NCBI RefSeq assembly: GCF_030758775.1
Contig: NZ_CP132384.1
Coordinates: 1,488,001 to 1,552,000, forward strand
Origin: Bifidobacterium asteroides
GTDB taxonomy: Bacteria; Actinomycetota; Actinomycetes; Actinomycetales; Bifidobacteriaceae
DNA: 64,000 nt
Direction: 5' to 3'
The notes under the pieces are model-generated. The model saw nothing but the letters and a program-made list of their open reading frames with translations. It was not told the origin of the DNA and ran no database searches. Below, in pieces: positions 8,266-16,995 of the stretch (the stretch's first letter is position 1; each line of letters opens with the position of its first letter). A program made the position numbers and the translations under genes.

Positions 8266-8544
8266 CTACTTAGCATGAAGATCTGGCCATGGAGCAGGCA
8301 GTAACTCATCCAGGCTCACATTAAGTACTTGAGCAACTGCCATTATGTTGATCAAACTGGGATTGGCTGGACTCCCAGGCCGTGACTGGCCATGCTCCAA
8401 CTGTTGATATGCAAACCGAGAAAGGTTGGCATTATAGGCGACGAACTCTTGGCTGTAATGTAAAGCCGTTCTTCGGCGTTGTATGTTCAAGCCTAATACC
8501 ACGGCGTATTCCGCCCATCCGCTCGGTACTTGAGAATGTGCCAC
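8266..8544 (-). CDS. XRE-family helix-turn-helix regulator
   Basis: A 92-residue DNA-binding protein. The Cro/CI-type helix-turn-helix spans about residues 17-80: LGLNIQRRRTALHYSQEFVAYNANLSRFAYQQ, then SLINIMAVAQVLNVSLDELL, the typical fifth helix. The start is a GTG at 8544; no ATG lies in frame upstream and the ribosome binding site is poor. It is divergent from the leader ORF and the membrane hydrolase gene, and the 180 bases between contain palindromes suited to such a repressor. A local regulator of that cassette is the natural reading. Confidence 0.75.
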   Translation of the reverse strand: MAHSQVPSGWAEYAVVLGLNIQRRRTALHYSQEFVAYNANLSRFAYQQLEHGQSRPGSPANPSLINIMAVAQVLNVSLDELLPAPWPDLHAK

Positions 8545-8577
8545 AAGGCCAAGGTATTCATAAAAAACATGTTGTCG

Positions 8578-8619
8578 TGCCTTACCGGTAATACTATATC
8601 AGTAAGGCATCACCGGTTA
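8578..8619. promoter_or_regulatory. Candidate XRE operator: nested palindromes
   Basis: Three elements overlap here. TTACCGGTAA (8582-8591) is a perfect 10-base palindrome; CACCGGTTA (8611-8619) is a near copy; and TGCCTTAC (8578-8585) is the exact reverse complement of GTAAGGCA (8602-8609). The block lies between the divergent XRE gene and the leader ORF. It is well placed to be the regulator's binding site, though binding is inferred. Confidence 0.5.
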
Positions 8620-8726
8620 TCTAAACGGGGAACGATTACTGTGCTCTGTCTTGCACCAAAACTGGGTCTGTCGTAGTCGTTGCTGGTTTCGGCACCCATA
8701 TATCCGATGAACAAAGAGGATCATCA

Positions 8727-8783
8727 ATGAAAGAAACAATCCTGGACGACTACGCGAACATCGCAAAAAGGATGAATCCATGA
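8727..8783 (+). CDS. 18-codon leader ORF coupled to membrane hydrolase
   Basis: ATG at 8727 opens MKETILDDYANIAKRMNP, 18 residues, ending in a TGA that overlaps the ATG of the large hydrolase at 8780 (ATGA). A good ribosome binding site, AAAGAGGA at about 8712-8719, precedes it, whereas the large gene has only AAAAGGATG inside the leader. The arrangement predicts translational coupling. The peptide has no membrane segment; it might be the remains of a longer gene or simply a coupling device. Too short for family assignment. Confidence 0.5.
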   Translation: MKETILDDYANIAKRMNP

Positions 8784-10699
8784 GAAAAACCAACATTATT
8801 CATAATCCGGCCATCGGTCTGGTCATTTCCCTAATTCTCTGTCTGGCGTGTGGACTTATGTCCAATCTGGCTCAAACCGATGGGGGACACGTTACCAAGG
8901 AGACGCTACAGATTGAATCGCCCTCAGGCCACCGATTGAGCATGGATATGCTCCAGCCAAAATCGGCTTCTCCTAAGCACCCGGCACCTGCCATTGTCTT
9001 TGCTCACGGAGGCAACACCAACAAGGAGAAAAGCGACGATTTCCAGATTGAGTGGGCTCGCAGAGGTTTCGTCGTGGTATCTTTCGACCTTTATGGCCAT
9101 GGCGAGTCCGAAATTCTCAATGACCAGGAATGGCTTGTGAACGGACGCGGATTGTATGACACGGTGGAATACCTCACCTCTCTCCCCTTTGTCGATGCTG
9201 ATCGGATAGGGGTTTCAGGGCATTCAAGAGGCGGGAACACCATCCATGAATCCATCCTGATCGACAACAAGCGCCAGCATCCACTGATCAAGACCGTGCT
9301 CTATGTCAGCCGAGACCCTGTCTATAAGGACAATGAGACGGCCGCCTTCGGGTATGTTCCCGGCAAGACGAACGTCGTCGAAGCAGCCAAGAAGAACACC
9401 AACGGTAAGTATTTCAACTACTATCGCGAGCGCACGGTAGGAGTACTCGCCGGCAAATACGACGACTACTCTTTCAAGGAAAAAGATACGTCGACTGGCA
9501 AAATTAAGCCCAACCCGCAGTACCTCAAATCAAATAACGCACGGTCCTTCCTCAACTTCGGCATCACGCCCACTGACCATACACCTGCAGGGATCAGCGG
9601 CCGGTGGTACCGCAAGCAGATCAATGGCCATCAAGCCTCACACGTCATTTATATGGAGAACGGGACGCACGGAACAGTGCTCTTCCTATCCCAGCCATGC
9701 ACCGATGCTGTTCAATTCATGGTTAGGGCTTTCAACATGAAAACCGACCTCGCCGACAGCAATCATATCTATCCTGTCAAAATGGTCGGAGGGCTTCTTG
9801 GACTGATCGGCCTCATGCTCTTCATGGTCTATGGAACACTCTGTCTAGTCAGAACCAGCCTCTTCAAAAAGGCCGGCTCAGAGGAACCGGCACGCATGCG
9901 TCAAGCTGATGCCTATAAGGGAGGTTCAGTATGGCTTTGGGTCTGCCTACTGTCGGCCACCGCCTTCTCAGTTGCCAGCGCCTTGACGTTGTTCGGACTG
10001 AAAGTCGACAAGCATATCGGCAACTACTTTCGGCAAGGTATGCCCTTGTTCTACGGTGTGTGGGGCTGCCTGAATGCCATATTCATGATCGCGTTGACAA
10101 TTCTGTGGTACCGCTTGTATGCGCGAAAGAGGGGGACTAAAGTCTCGGATCTTGATCTGCCCATCGGTGGAGGAAGACTTTGGCAGACAATAACGCTTGC
10201 ACTGACAGTCAGTCTTCTGGCTATATTGCTGATCTTCACATGCAAGTTCCTCTTCAACTCCGATTTCCGGTTCTGGTACTGGGCCGCCAGACCATTTACC
10301 GCCGACAAGATTCCTGAGATGCTCAAGCTACTGCCCTTCTTCCTTGTAGCCTATGGAACCACATCGGTCTTCATCAATAGCCTGAATTACTCCACCTCGT
10401 TCGGGAGGAACTCAACAGCCAACATAGGTCTGCTGGCATTCTTCAACATGCTGCCGGCTCTGCTTATAGCAGTGGTTGGATACGGGTATTTCTTCGTCAC
10501 TGGAGTCAACGGCCTGTTCGGTAACAACACACAGATACCAGACTGGATGCTGACACCCTTGGTCCCGCTGGCTGTCATGCCTCTGGTGACCCGGGCGATC
10601 TACCGTCACACCAGAAATCCCTACCTGGGTGGCATCATTACCGCGATCATTGTTACTGTGATGACCTGCATCAACTCACAGATATCCTTCCCCGCCTAA
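8780..10699 (+). CDS. Membrane-anchored alpha/beta hydrolase with polytopic C-terminal domain
   Basis: A 639-residue two-part protein. One hydrophobic segment at residues 10-30 is followed by an alpha/beta hydrolase domain (about 40-310) with the oxyanion-hole HGG at 76-78, the nucleophile elbow GHSRGG with Ser149, and the likely histidine in ENGTHGTVLF near 295. From about residue 330 there are some seven to eight hydrophobic helices. The first helix orientation suggests the hydrolase domain faces outside. It may be an esterase, acyltransferase-like hydrolase or peptidase acting at the membrane; the substrate is unknown. A divergent XRE regulator and a coupled leader ORF precede it, so the gene is probably switched. 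No close characterised relative comes to mind. Confidence 0.75.
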   Translation: MRKTNIIHNPAIGLVISLILCLACGLMSNLAQTDGGHVTKETLQIESPSGHRLSMDMLQPKSASPKHPAPAIVFAHGGNTNKEKSDDFQIEWARRGFVVVSFDLYGHGESEILNDQEWLVNGRGLYDTVEYLTSLPFVDADRIGVSGHSRGGNTIHESILIDNKRQHPLIKTVLYVSRDPVYKDNETAAFGYVPGKTNVVEAAKKNTNGKYFNYYRERTVGVLAGKYDDYSFKEKDTSTGKIKPNPQYLKSNNARSFLNFGITPTDHTPAGISGRWYRKQINGHQASHVIYMENGTHGTVLFLSQPCTDAVQFMVRAFNMKTDLADSNHIYPVKMVGGLLGLIGLMLFMVYGTLCLVRTSLFKKAGSEEPARMRQADAYKGGSVWLWVCLLSATAFSVASALTLFGLKVDKHIGNYFRQGMPLFYGVWGCLNAIFMIALTILWYRLYARKRGTKVSDLDLPIGGGRLWQTITLALTVSLLAILLIFTCKFLFNSDFRFWYWAARPFTADKIPEMLKLLPFFLVAYGTTSVFINSLNYSTSFGRNSTANIGLLAFFNMLPALLIAVVGYGYFFVTGVNGLFGNNTQIPDWMLTPLVPLAVMPLVTRAIYRHTRNPYLGGIITAIIVTVMTCINSQISFPA

Positions 10700-10727
10700 C
10701 GGGGAGACCACACCAACCCCAGGTCCT

Positions 10728-10780
10728 CTCCGTCCCTGTCTACAAGGAAAACTTCGACAAGGACAGGGAGGATCAACTTT
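10728..10780 (-). terminator. Possible terminator between hydrolase and dnaG
   Basis: TCCCTGTC (10733-10740) pairs with GACAGGGA (10761-10768) across a loop of about 20 bases in the 94-base gap between the convergent hydrolase and dnaG genes. The loop is long and the T tract poor, so this is a weak call. Confidence 0.35.
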
Positions 10781-10793
10781 TCTAACCAGCAGT

Positions 10794-12884
10794 TCACTCG
10801 GCGTTGCCGAAGACCTGGTTGCGCAATTCGTTGCGCTGGGTCTCGTATTGAGTGAGCTGGCCGAGAAGGTCGAACTTCTCCTGGCCGTCAGGCAACTGAT
10901 TCATCTGGTGCTTGACCGAGGCAATCAGCCGCATGTAGGTGGCATCCAGCAGCCTTGCCAGCAGCTCTGAGGCATACTGACGCTCCTCTGGGCTAGGCTG
11001 CTTCAGCTGAACATCCGCGCCCTCGGAGCCTGTGCTCTGATCGTCCCCCTTGTCGCCTTTCTTGGAGCCGGGTCCTGAGCCCCTCTGCTTATCCTCCTGC
11101 TTATCCAAATTCAGCGGCAGGGGCATGACGGCCAGCTCGTTAATGGCCGACTCCAGCATGGGCCCGCCAGCCTTGGTCAGATTATGCATCCACAGTCCTT
11201 GGGGCGTCTTCCTGTCAGGCAGCCCTCCGGCGGCCTGCACCGCCCGATAGAGGGAGCGGAAAATCGGAACCTCGAAACTGTCCGGACTCAGCTGGGCGAA
11301 GGCATTCGATCCGACCGCTCTGGGAATTTGGATAAGCACGCCCATGAACTGCTGCTCGCAGATGAAGACGGCATCATCGATGTGGTGGTAGCCCTGTCGA
11401 AGGGCATCCTCACGCTGTATTCTTCGGCGTCGCATGGCATCGTCACTGCCCTGGCCCGCACGACCCTCTGATTCACCCGCACCGCGGTGAGGAGTTCGGA
11501 CCGCATAGGCATCCTGGTCCTTCACATGCAGCTTGCGACGGGCCCTGTTGACCTCCTGGCGCAGCAGATCCAGATCCACGCCGATTTTTCTGGCAGTCTT
11601 GCGAGTGTAGGCCCCCACCAGGGAGCGATCTCTGATCTGGGCCAGGATTGGTGCTACGGCCTTGACCGCCCCCATCTGCCCGGTGGTGTACTGGGTATCG
11701 AACATGGCCACGGCGGTGTCGATGACGAAGTCGTATAGCGGCCGGGCATGCTCGACCAGGGAACGCACGGCCTCATCGCCATAGCGGATGCGCAGATCAC
11801 ATGGATCCAGATTCTCCCGAGCCACTGCCACGAAGGTCTGCGTCAGAAAGCTCCCGTCAAGGCCGAAGGCATGCAGGGCGGCCTTCTGCCCGGCGGCATC
11901 ACCGTCGAAGGTGAAAACCACCCGGGAACCCTGGACCGGCCCGATCAGCTGGATGGCGCCGAGGGCGTCGTCGGAGATGAGCCGGCGGACGATCTTGGCA
12001 TGATCCTCGCCGAATGCAGTGCCGCAGGTTGCTACAGCCGTATCGACACCGGCAAGGTGGCAGGCCATGACGTCGGTATAGCCCTCCACGATCACCACCT
12101 GTCGCTTTTTGACGATGGCGTCTTTGGCCAGGTCGATGCCGTAAAGCACCTGGTTCTTGCGGTAGAGCTGGGTGTCCGGCGTGTTGATGTACTTGGCGTT
12201 GATGCCGTCGTCCTCGTAGAGCTTGCGAGCGCCAAAGCCGAGGGTACGGCCCGTGGAATCCCTGATAGGCCAGGTGACCCTGCCCCGGAAGTAGTCATAG
12301 ACCCCCCGTTGCCCCTGCCTGGCCAGACCGGCATCCAGCATCTCCTGCTGTGTGAAACCCTTGGTAGCCAGGTGGCGAACCAGATTGTCCCATCCGCGTG
12401 GGGCGTATCCGCAGCCGAAATGCGCACTGTCAGCCTGAGAGAAGGTTCTGCCCGCCAAGAGCTTGCGCGCTGCCAGCGCCTCCTTGCTCATGATCTGCGA
12501 GACGAAGAAACGCTGGGCCTCCTCGTTGGCCTCCAGCAACCGGGAACGTTTGGACCCCCGGCGCTTGTCCTGGCGGGAGTTTTCGTAATGCAGCTCAATC
12601 TGGTACTTGTCTGCCAGAATCTCGACGGCATCACCGAACTCGACGTTCTCCTCCTGCTCGACATAGGTGAAGACATCGCCGCCCAGGCCGCAGCCGAAGC
12701 AGTGCCAGACCCCCATGGACGGACGTACCGAAAAGGACGGGGACTTCTCATCGTGGAAGGGGCACAAGCCCATGTAAGTGCCGGAACCTGAAGGCTTCAG
12801 AGTCACGCTTTCAGAGACGATCTCATACAGATCGGCCTTGGCTCTGACCTTCTCGATGTCTTCCTTCTCGATCATTCCGGACAT
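10794..12884 (-). CDS. dnaG: DNA primase DnaG
   Basis: Primase of 696 residues that lays RNA primers at the replication fork in complex with DnaB. The N-terminal zinc ribbon has C41, H44, C62 and C65 (CPFHDEKS ... CFGCG). The RNA polymerase core with TOPRIM follows: the glutamate in VVIVEGYTDVMA and the DGD of VVFTFDGDAAG. The C-terminal third, after a Lys/Gln/Gly-rich linker (about 600-635), is the helicase-binding region. Somewhat longer than the E. coli protein owing to the linker. The ribosome binding site is unclear; an internal ATG three codons in (MIEKEDIEK) is an alternative start. It sits 57 bases downstream of dgt, in an order common in actinobacteria. Confidence 0.96.
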   Translation of the reverse strand: MSGMIEKEDIEKVRAKADLYEIVSESVTLKPSGSGTYMGLCPFHDEKSPSFSVRPSMGVWHCFGCGLGGDVFTYVEQEENVEFGDAVEILADKYQIELHYENSRQDKRRGSKRSRLLEANEEAQRFFVSQIMSKEALAARKLLAGRTFSQADSAHFGCGYAPRGWDNLVRHLATKGFTQQEMLDAGLARQGQRGVYDYFRGRVTWPIRDSTGRTLGFGARKLYEDDGINAKYINTPDTQLYRKNQVLYGIDLAKDAIVKKRQVVIVEGYTDVMACHLAGVDTAVATCGTAFGEDHAKIVRRLISDDALGAIQLIGPVQGSRVVFTFDGDAAGQKAALHAFGLDGSFLTQTFVAVARENLDPCDLRIRYGDEAVRSLVEHARPLYDFVIDTAVAMFDTQYTTGQMGAVKAVAPILAQIRDRSLVGAYTRKTARKIGVDLDLLRQEVNRARRKLHVKDQDAYAVRTPHRGAGESEGRAGQGSDDAMRRRRIQREDALRQGYHHIDDAVFICEQQFMGVLIQIPRAVGSNAFAQLSPDSFEVPIFRSLYRAVQAAGGLPDRKTPQGLWMHNLTKAGGPMLESAINELAVMPLPLNLDKQEDKQRGSGPGSKKGDKGDDQSTGSEGADVQLKQPSPEERQYASELLARLLDATYMRLIASVKHQMNQLPDGQEKFDLLGQLTQYETQRNELRNQVFGNAE

Positions 12885-12941
12885 GACACCCAGCCTACCG
12901 GGCCAGGCCGATGTGTTGCGCCCGGCATAAATGCCGCAGGC

Positions 12942-14225
12942 CTAGGGGCAGACCAGGGAATGCAGGGCCAATGCCGAGCCGTCGGTCAGAGAGGCCACCT
13001 GGTCGATGGCCACCCTCAGGCGCTCCCCGTCTGAACCCGCCTGACGCCAATCCTCCAGGAAGACATCCTCCAGAGCATCCGAAGGTGCTGGCGAGTCGGC
13101 CATCATCACCTCAACCAGGTCGGTCACGATTTTCAGCTGCTCTGCATGGAAGGGCTCCTTCTCACGGGGAGCCATGACGAAGTAGACAGCAATCCCCTTC
13201 AAGGCCACAATCTCATAGGAGGTCCGGGGAGGAATGACCAGCCCCCCCGAGTACCTGGTCAACGGGCCTTGGCCATGGCGGCTTCGGGTGGCCGCTTCCA
13301 CGGAGTCGGCAAAGCGCCCAATCAGATAGCTGGTGGTGTTCTTCAACGTAGCCAGGGCCCGACGTGAACCGTCGAAGCCCAACGGCAACATGCCACGGAC
13401 GGTTTCCAAAGCTCGTACCAGCTGGTCAGCATCCCATCGGTCGCCATACCAGGATCGGGCAGCCCGGACCACGCCATCGATGATCCTGGGCTCAGCCAGT
13501 CGCTCAGGCACGAAGGAACCGACCACGATGGCATCCTCCACGTCATGGACGCTGTAGGCGATGTCATCAGCCAAATCCATGACCTGGCACTCCATAGGAG
13601 TGCTGGCCTGCGGCGCCCCCTGCTTAAGCCAATGAAAGACCTCTTGGTCGTCAGGGTAGACGCAGAACTTGGCCGTCCTCTCCCCCTTGGGATGAGCCGA
13701 GGCCTCGGCCAGGGTCCAGGGATATTTGACCGCAGCATCCAAGGCAGCCCTGGTCAGGTTGACCCCTGCCGAGCGTCCGTCCGGATGGAAGACCTTGGGC
13801 TCCAGCCTGGTCAGCAATCGAAGGGTCTGTGCATTACCCTCGAATCCCCCTATGTCGGAGGCCAGCGAAGACAGGGCGCGTTCGCCGTTGTGGCCGAAGG
13901 GCGGATGGCCCAGGTCATGGGCCAAGCAGGCACAATCCACCACGTCGGGGTCGCAGCCCAGCATGGTCCCGATCTGCCGACCAATCTGGGCCACCTCCAA
14001 GGTGTGGGTCAGCCGCGTACGTGCAAAGTCGTCGGTGCCGGCGACCAGGATCTGCGTCTTGGCCCCCAACCGACGCAAGGCTGAAGAATGGACAAGACGC
14101 GCCCTATCACGTTCAAAGGCGGTCCTGCTGCTGGTCTTTGGAGGCTCTGGCGCCCACCGTTCCTGATCCTGGGCGGAGTAGCCCTCGGCCAGCAGGCGGG
14201 ATCCGCCCTCCTCGTCAGTGCCCAT
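12942..14225 (-). CDS. dgt: dGTPase-like dNTP triphosphohydrolase
   Basis: A 427-residue HD-domain enzyme that splits dNTPs into deoxynucleoside and triphosphate. The HD motif is seen as THTLEVAQIGRQI followed by CLAHDLGHPPFGHNGE near residues 75-120, with the metal-binding aspartate in VMDLADDIAYSVHDVEDAI near 220. It begins with an acidic linker that precedes the SARTAFERDRARLVHSSALRRL-type substrate segment, in family style. The gene lies directly upstream of dnaG, so dNTP pool control and priming are likely co-expressed. The dNTP preference of this non-E. coli type is not fixed by sequence. Confidence 0.92.
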   Translation of the reverse strand: MGTDEEGGSRLLAEGYSAQDQERWAPEPPKTSSRTAFERDRARLVHSSALRRLGAKTQILVAGTDDFARTRLTHTLEVAQIGRQIGTMLGCDPDVVDCACLAHDLGHPPFGHNGERALSSLASDIGGFEGNAQTLRLLTRLEPKVFHPDGRSAGVNLTRAALDAAVKYPWTLAEASAHPKGERTAKFCVYPDDQEVFHWLKQGAPQASTPMECQVMDLADDIAYSVHDVEDAIVVGSFVPERLAEPRIIDGVVRAARSWYGDRWDADQLVRALETVRGMLPLGFDGSRRALATLKNTTSYLIGRFADSVEAATRSRHGQGPLTRYSGGLVIPPRTSYEIVALKGIAVYFVMAPREKEPFHAEQLKIVTDLVEVMMADSPAPSDALEDVFLEDWRQAGSDGERLRVAIDQVASLTDGSALALHSLVCP

Positions 14226-14243
14226 CAGGCGCGCCCGCTCCGT

Positions 14244-14702
14244 TCAGTCCAGATTGTCCACGACCACCACTTCAGTGGGCACATTGCCCGCCGTTGCCTT
14301 GGAATAGGGGCAGAGCTCCTGGGTGCGTTCCACCAGGCGGGTGGCCAGATCACGATCGACGCCGGGCAGGCAGACCTCAATTAGAGCCTTGATGCCGAAG
14401 GACTCGCCCTGGTCGCCAAGGGAGATATGAGTGCGCACCTTGCTCTGGGCCAACTTGGTGGCTGGCACACGCAACTCCTTGCCGGCCAGTCCCATGGCTC
14501 CCTGGAAGCAGGCTCCCCAACCGATGGCGAAGAGCTGCTCGGGGTTGGTGCCCTGGCCCTTGCCCCCCATGGCCTTGGGTGTATCCAGGTCCAGGGAGAG
14601 ATCGGGCTCGTGGCTATCCGCATGGCCCTCGCGGCCTCCGGTGATGTCAGCTACGGCTGTGTATGAGATATTGCTGGGTTCATTTCCTGTATATGTAGTC
14701 AT
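14244..14702 (-). CDS. Ohr/OsmC-family organic hydroperoxide reductase
   Basis: A 152-residue OsmC-fold peroxidase. The two redox cysteines are C65 in GWGACFQGA and C131 in LCPYSKAT, spaced as in Ohr proteins, which use lipoylated partners or dithiols to reduce organic hydroperoxides. The arginine of the active site is likely the one in TGGREGHADS. It ends 18 bases upstream of the dgt start, so it may share a transcript. No MarR-type OhrR gene is beside it. Ohr is favoured over OsmC because of length and the LCPYS motif. Confidence 0.9.
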   Translation of the reverse strand: MTTYTGNEPSNISYTAVADITGGREGHADSHEPDLSLDLDTPKAMGGKGQGTNPEQLFAIGWGACFQGAMGLAGKELRVPATKLAQSKVRTHISLGDQGESFGIKALIEVCLPGVDRDLATRLVERTQELCPYSKATAGNVPTEVVVVDNLD

Positions 14703-14772
14703 AACCTCATCTCACCACTTATATTGCCCCTTGACAAGGCCCCAAGCCCAGGTTCTACCTGTGATAGTGGTC

Positions 14773-16131
14773 TCAAAGAATGGATTCAGCGGCCATCAGA
14801 TGCAGGTCGGCAGGGTCGATCACCTCATGCACGCCCAAGTAGAGCCGTGGAATCCGGCTGCGCAGGCAGGTGAAGATCTCATAGCTGATGGTGTCGGCGG
14901 CCCGGGCCCAGTCGTCAGCGGTTGGCTCGGCCTGATCCTCTCCGCTGCCTGGACCGAAGAGAATAACGGTATCGCCCTCGCTCACTCCCAGGTCGGAAGC
15001 CATACCCTTGAGATCAAGTACGCACTGGTCCATGCAGACCCTTCCAGCGACGCGAACCAACCTGGGTCCTTGACGAGTCATCAAACGGACGGGTCCGCCC
15101 CAGTGCTCCCGGCCCATGGCGCCCTGGCGGTCAAAGCCCGAGGCAGACCGATGGATCCCGTCGGCGTAGCCCAGGGGCATGATGGCCGTGCTGGTGGGCT
15201 TCTCCGTCAAATAGGTGCGCCCGTAGGAGATGCCATGACCGGCCGGCATATCCTTGACAGTGCCTAGCTGGGCCTGGAGGGTCATGGCCGGACGCAGACC
15301 ATAATCGGCCGAAACCCCCATGGAGGGATCAGGCTCGTATCCGTACAGGCCGATGCCCGGACGGGTCAGATCGTAACGTATCCCAGGACGGGTCAGCGTG
15401 GCGGCGGTATTGGCCAAATGCCGGATTTCGGGTTTCATGCCTGCGGCCGTCATCTTGTCGGAGAACTCCTCGAAGAGCGCGATTTGCTCGTCAGTGGACG
15501 ACACAAACTCGTCCACGCCAGGCATGTCGGCCACTGCCAGATGGCTGAAAAGCCCCACAGGCTCCAACAGCCCCTTGGCGGCCAGGCCGGAGAGCTCGTG
15601 CAGGGCATCCCCGAAGGCTTCAGGGGTGAAGCCGTTGCGTCCAAAGCCGGTGTCCACCTTGATATGGACGCGTGCAGGTCTGCCGGCCCGATCTGCCGCC
15701 TGGGCTGCCATGTCCATGGTCTTTAGGGAGCCGATGCCCAGATCGATGTCAGCCTGGATCAACTGATCAAAGGGGGCGCGGTCCCCATTGAACATCCAGG
15801 ACAGAATCCGGCAACGGTCGGGGCCGATGCCTGCACGACGCAGACGCAGGGCCTCGCTGGACTGGGCCGTTCCCAGCCAAGTTGCCCCGCCCCCCAGTGC
15901 CGCTAGGGCGGCGGGGATGAGCCCGTGGCCGTAGGCATCGGCCTTGACCACACCCATGACTGCAGCACCGGGGTTCGTGGAATGAACCAGCTTCACCAGG
16001 GTGGCCATATTGGCCTTCAAGGTCCGCAAGTCCACGATGATCTGTCCAGGATAGGCCCGAAGAGCTTGCTCGTAATGCCGCTGGCCCTCGGGCCCGGAGA
16101 ACCGCCATGCCGGTGCTGCGCTCAATGTCAT
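14773..16131 (-). CDS. alr: Alanine racemase
   Basis: PLP-dependent enzyme of 452 residues that interconverts L- and D-alanine for peptidoglycan. The PLP lysine is K63 in VVKADAYGHG. The second catalytic base is the tyrosine of the GISYGRTY segment near residue 300, and the arginine-rich RVAGRVCMDQ motif follows. The first 25 residues extend beyond the usual family start, and C-terminal residues add to a length greater than the typical 370-390, as often in actinobacteria (an insert EDQAEPTADDWARAAD is seen near 400). Its only near neighbours on the strand are the acetyltransferase upstream and ohr downstream. Confidence 0.95.
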   Translation of the reverse strand: MTLSAAPAWRFSGPEGQRHYEQALRAYPGQIIVDLRTLKANMATLVKLVHSTNPGAAVMGVVKADAYGHGLIPAALAALGGGATWLGTAQSSEALRLRRAGIGPDRCRILSWMFNGDRAPFDQLIQADIDLGIGSLKTMDMAAQAADRAGRPARVHIKVDTGFGRNGFTPEAFGDALHELSGLAAKGLLEPVGLFSHLAVADMPGVDEFVSSTDEQIALFEEFSDKMTAAGMKPEIRHLANTAATLTRPGIRYDLTRPGIGLYGYEPDPSMGVSADYGLRPAMTLQAQLGTVKDMPAGHGISYGRTYLTEKPTSTAIMPLGYADGIHRSASGFDRQGAMGREHWGGPVRLMTRQGPRLVRVAGRVCMDQCVLDLKGMASDLGVSEGDTVILFGPGSGEDQAEPTADDWARAADTISYEIFTCLRSRIPRLYLGVHEVIDPADLHLMAAESIL

Positions 16132-16173
16132 GGCTCCATTGTGCGACGGCGCTGCGACGGTCGGCCTCCGCCC

Positions 16174-16824
16174 TCAGACGGCAACCAAGCGCCTGGCGGC
16201 CCTTTCGCGCTCAGCCAGGTCAAGGGGCCGATCGTGCCGCTGGTAAGCCACCCGCACGTTCTCGATCTCCTTGTTCTCAGGCATGATGATGTTGCCGCAG
16301 CGGGTGAAACCGTGGGTCTCCAGGATGTGCTGCATGGCATAATTCTTCAGTCCCGTATCGGCACGGATGTTCTCGTACCGGCGCATGCTCCAGTCAAGCA
16401 GGTCCCCGGCCGCATGACGCCCCAGTCCCGAGGCAGCCACCCGATGGATGGTGGTATAGGGCCGGTCGTCCAGCCAGCTGCCGTCAATGACCTTATAATC
16501 AGGTTCCGGGTCATGGAAGAGGGCAAAAACGCCGATGATGCGCTCGTGGCTGCCCTTGTGCTCGTCCAACTCAGGTTCAGGGTAGGCAGGATCGTCAGGA
16601 ATCTGATCCATGCCAGCCGCATCGTCAACCAAGAGCATGGTGTGGCCCCCGGCGATGTCCTCGCGGATGCGTTCGGGCAGGGGGTACTTGTCCCCCCACT
16701 GACGGGGGTTGCCAGTCTCGGCCATCCGCTTTCTGGCGTAGGCGTAGACAGGCATGATCGCCTCAAAGTCGTCCATGGTGGCATGACGGATCCAACGTGC
16801 AGTCTCCATCGCGTACCTGCTCAC
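16174..16824 (-). CDS. GNAT-family N-acetyltransferase
   Basis: A 216-residue acetyl-CoA dependent acetyltransferase. The N-terminal part RHATMDDFEAIMPVYAYARKRM is the usual first strand and helix pair; the acetyl-CoA loop is best seen at IHRVAASGLGRHAAGDLLDW (about 145-165). The start is GTG at 16824, eight bases after AGAGGT; the next ATG would drop only five residues. It lies 42 bases upstream of alr. Similar proteins are often annotated only as GNAT; the substrate is unknown. Confidence 0.82.
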   Translation of the reverse strand: MSRYAMETARWIRHATMDDFEAIMPVYAYARKRMAETGNPRQWGDKYPLPERIREDIAGGHTMLLVDDAAGMDQIPDDPAYPEPELDEHKGSHERIIGVFALFHDPEPDYKVIDGSWLDDRPYTTIHRVAASGLGRHAAGDLLDWSMRRYENIRADTGLKNYAMQHILETHGFTRCGNIIMPENKEIENVRVAYQRHDRPLDLAERERAARRLVAV

Positions 16825-16995
16825 TGTGGCTACCTCTTTCTCGACCGGTGCGGCAGGGACGAAACCCGCCCCCGCGATTGCCGAAGTACGAGTGTATCCA
16901 TCAGGAAGCTGTCACGAAGTGAGTACGCATTGAGCGAATCGGGGAATAGTTTGGGCTATTCTGCGGCCATCACAAAAAGTCAGAACCTTTCTTTA
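16825..16995. other. Intergenic stretch after the GH127 gene
   Basis: It holds the ribosome binding site of the acetyltransferase and a weak hairpin, GAATAG at about 16945 with CTATTC at about 16957, that could end the GH127 operon transcript. No gene is seen. Confidence 0.3.

Noticed and set aside
11748-12791. Open frame of 347 codons on the plus strand opposite dnaG
   Set aside because: It lies wholly inside dnaG, whose zinc and TOPRIM motifs are certain; no ribosome binding site or family feature.
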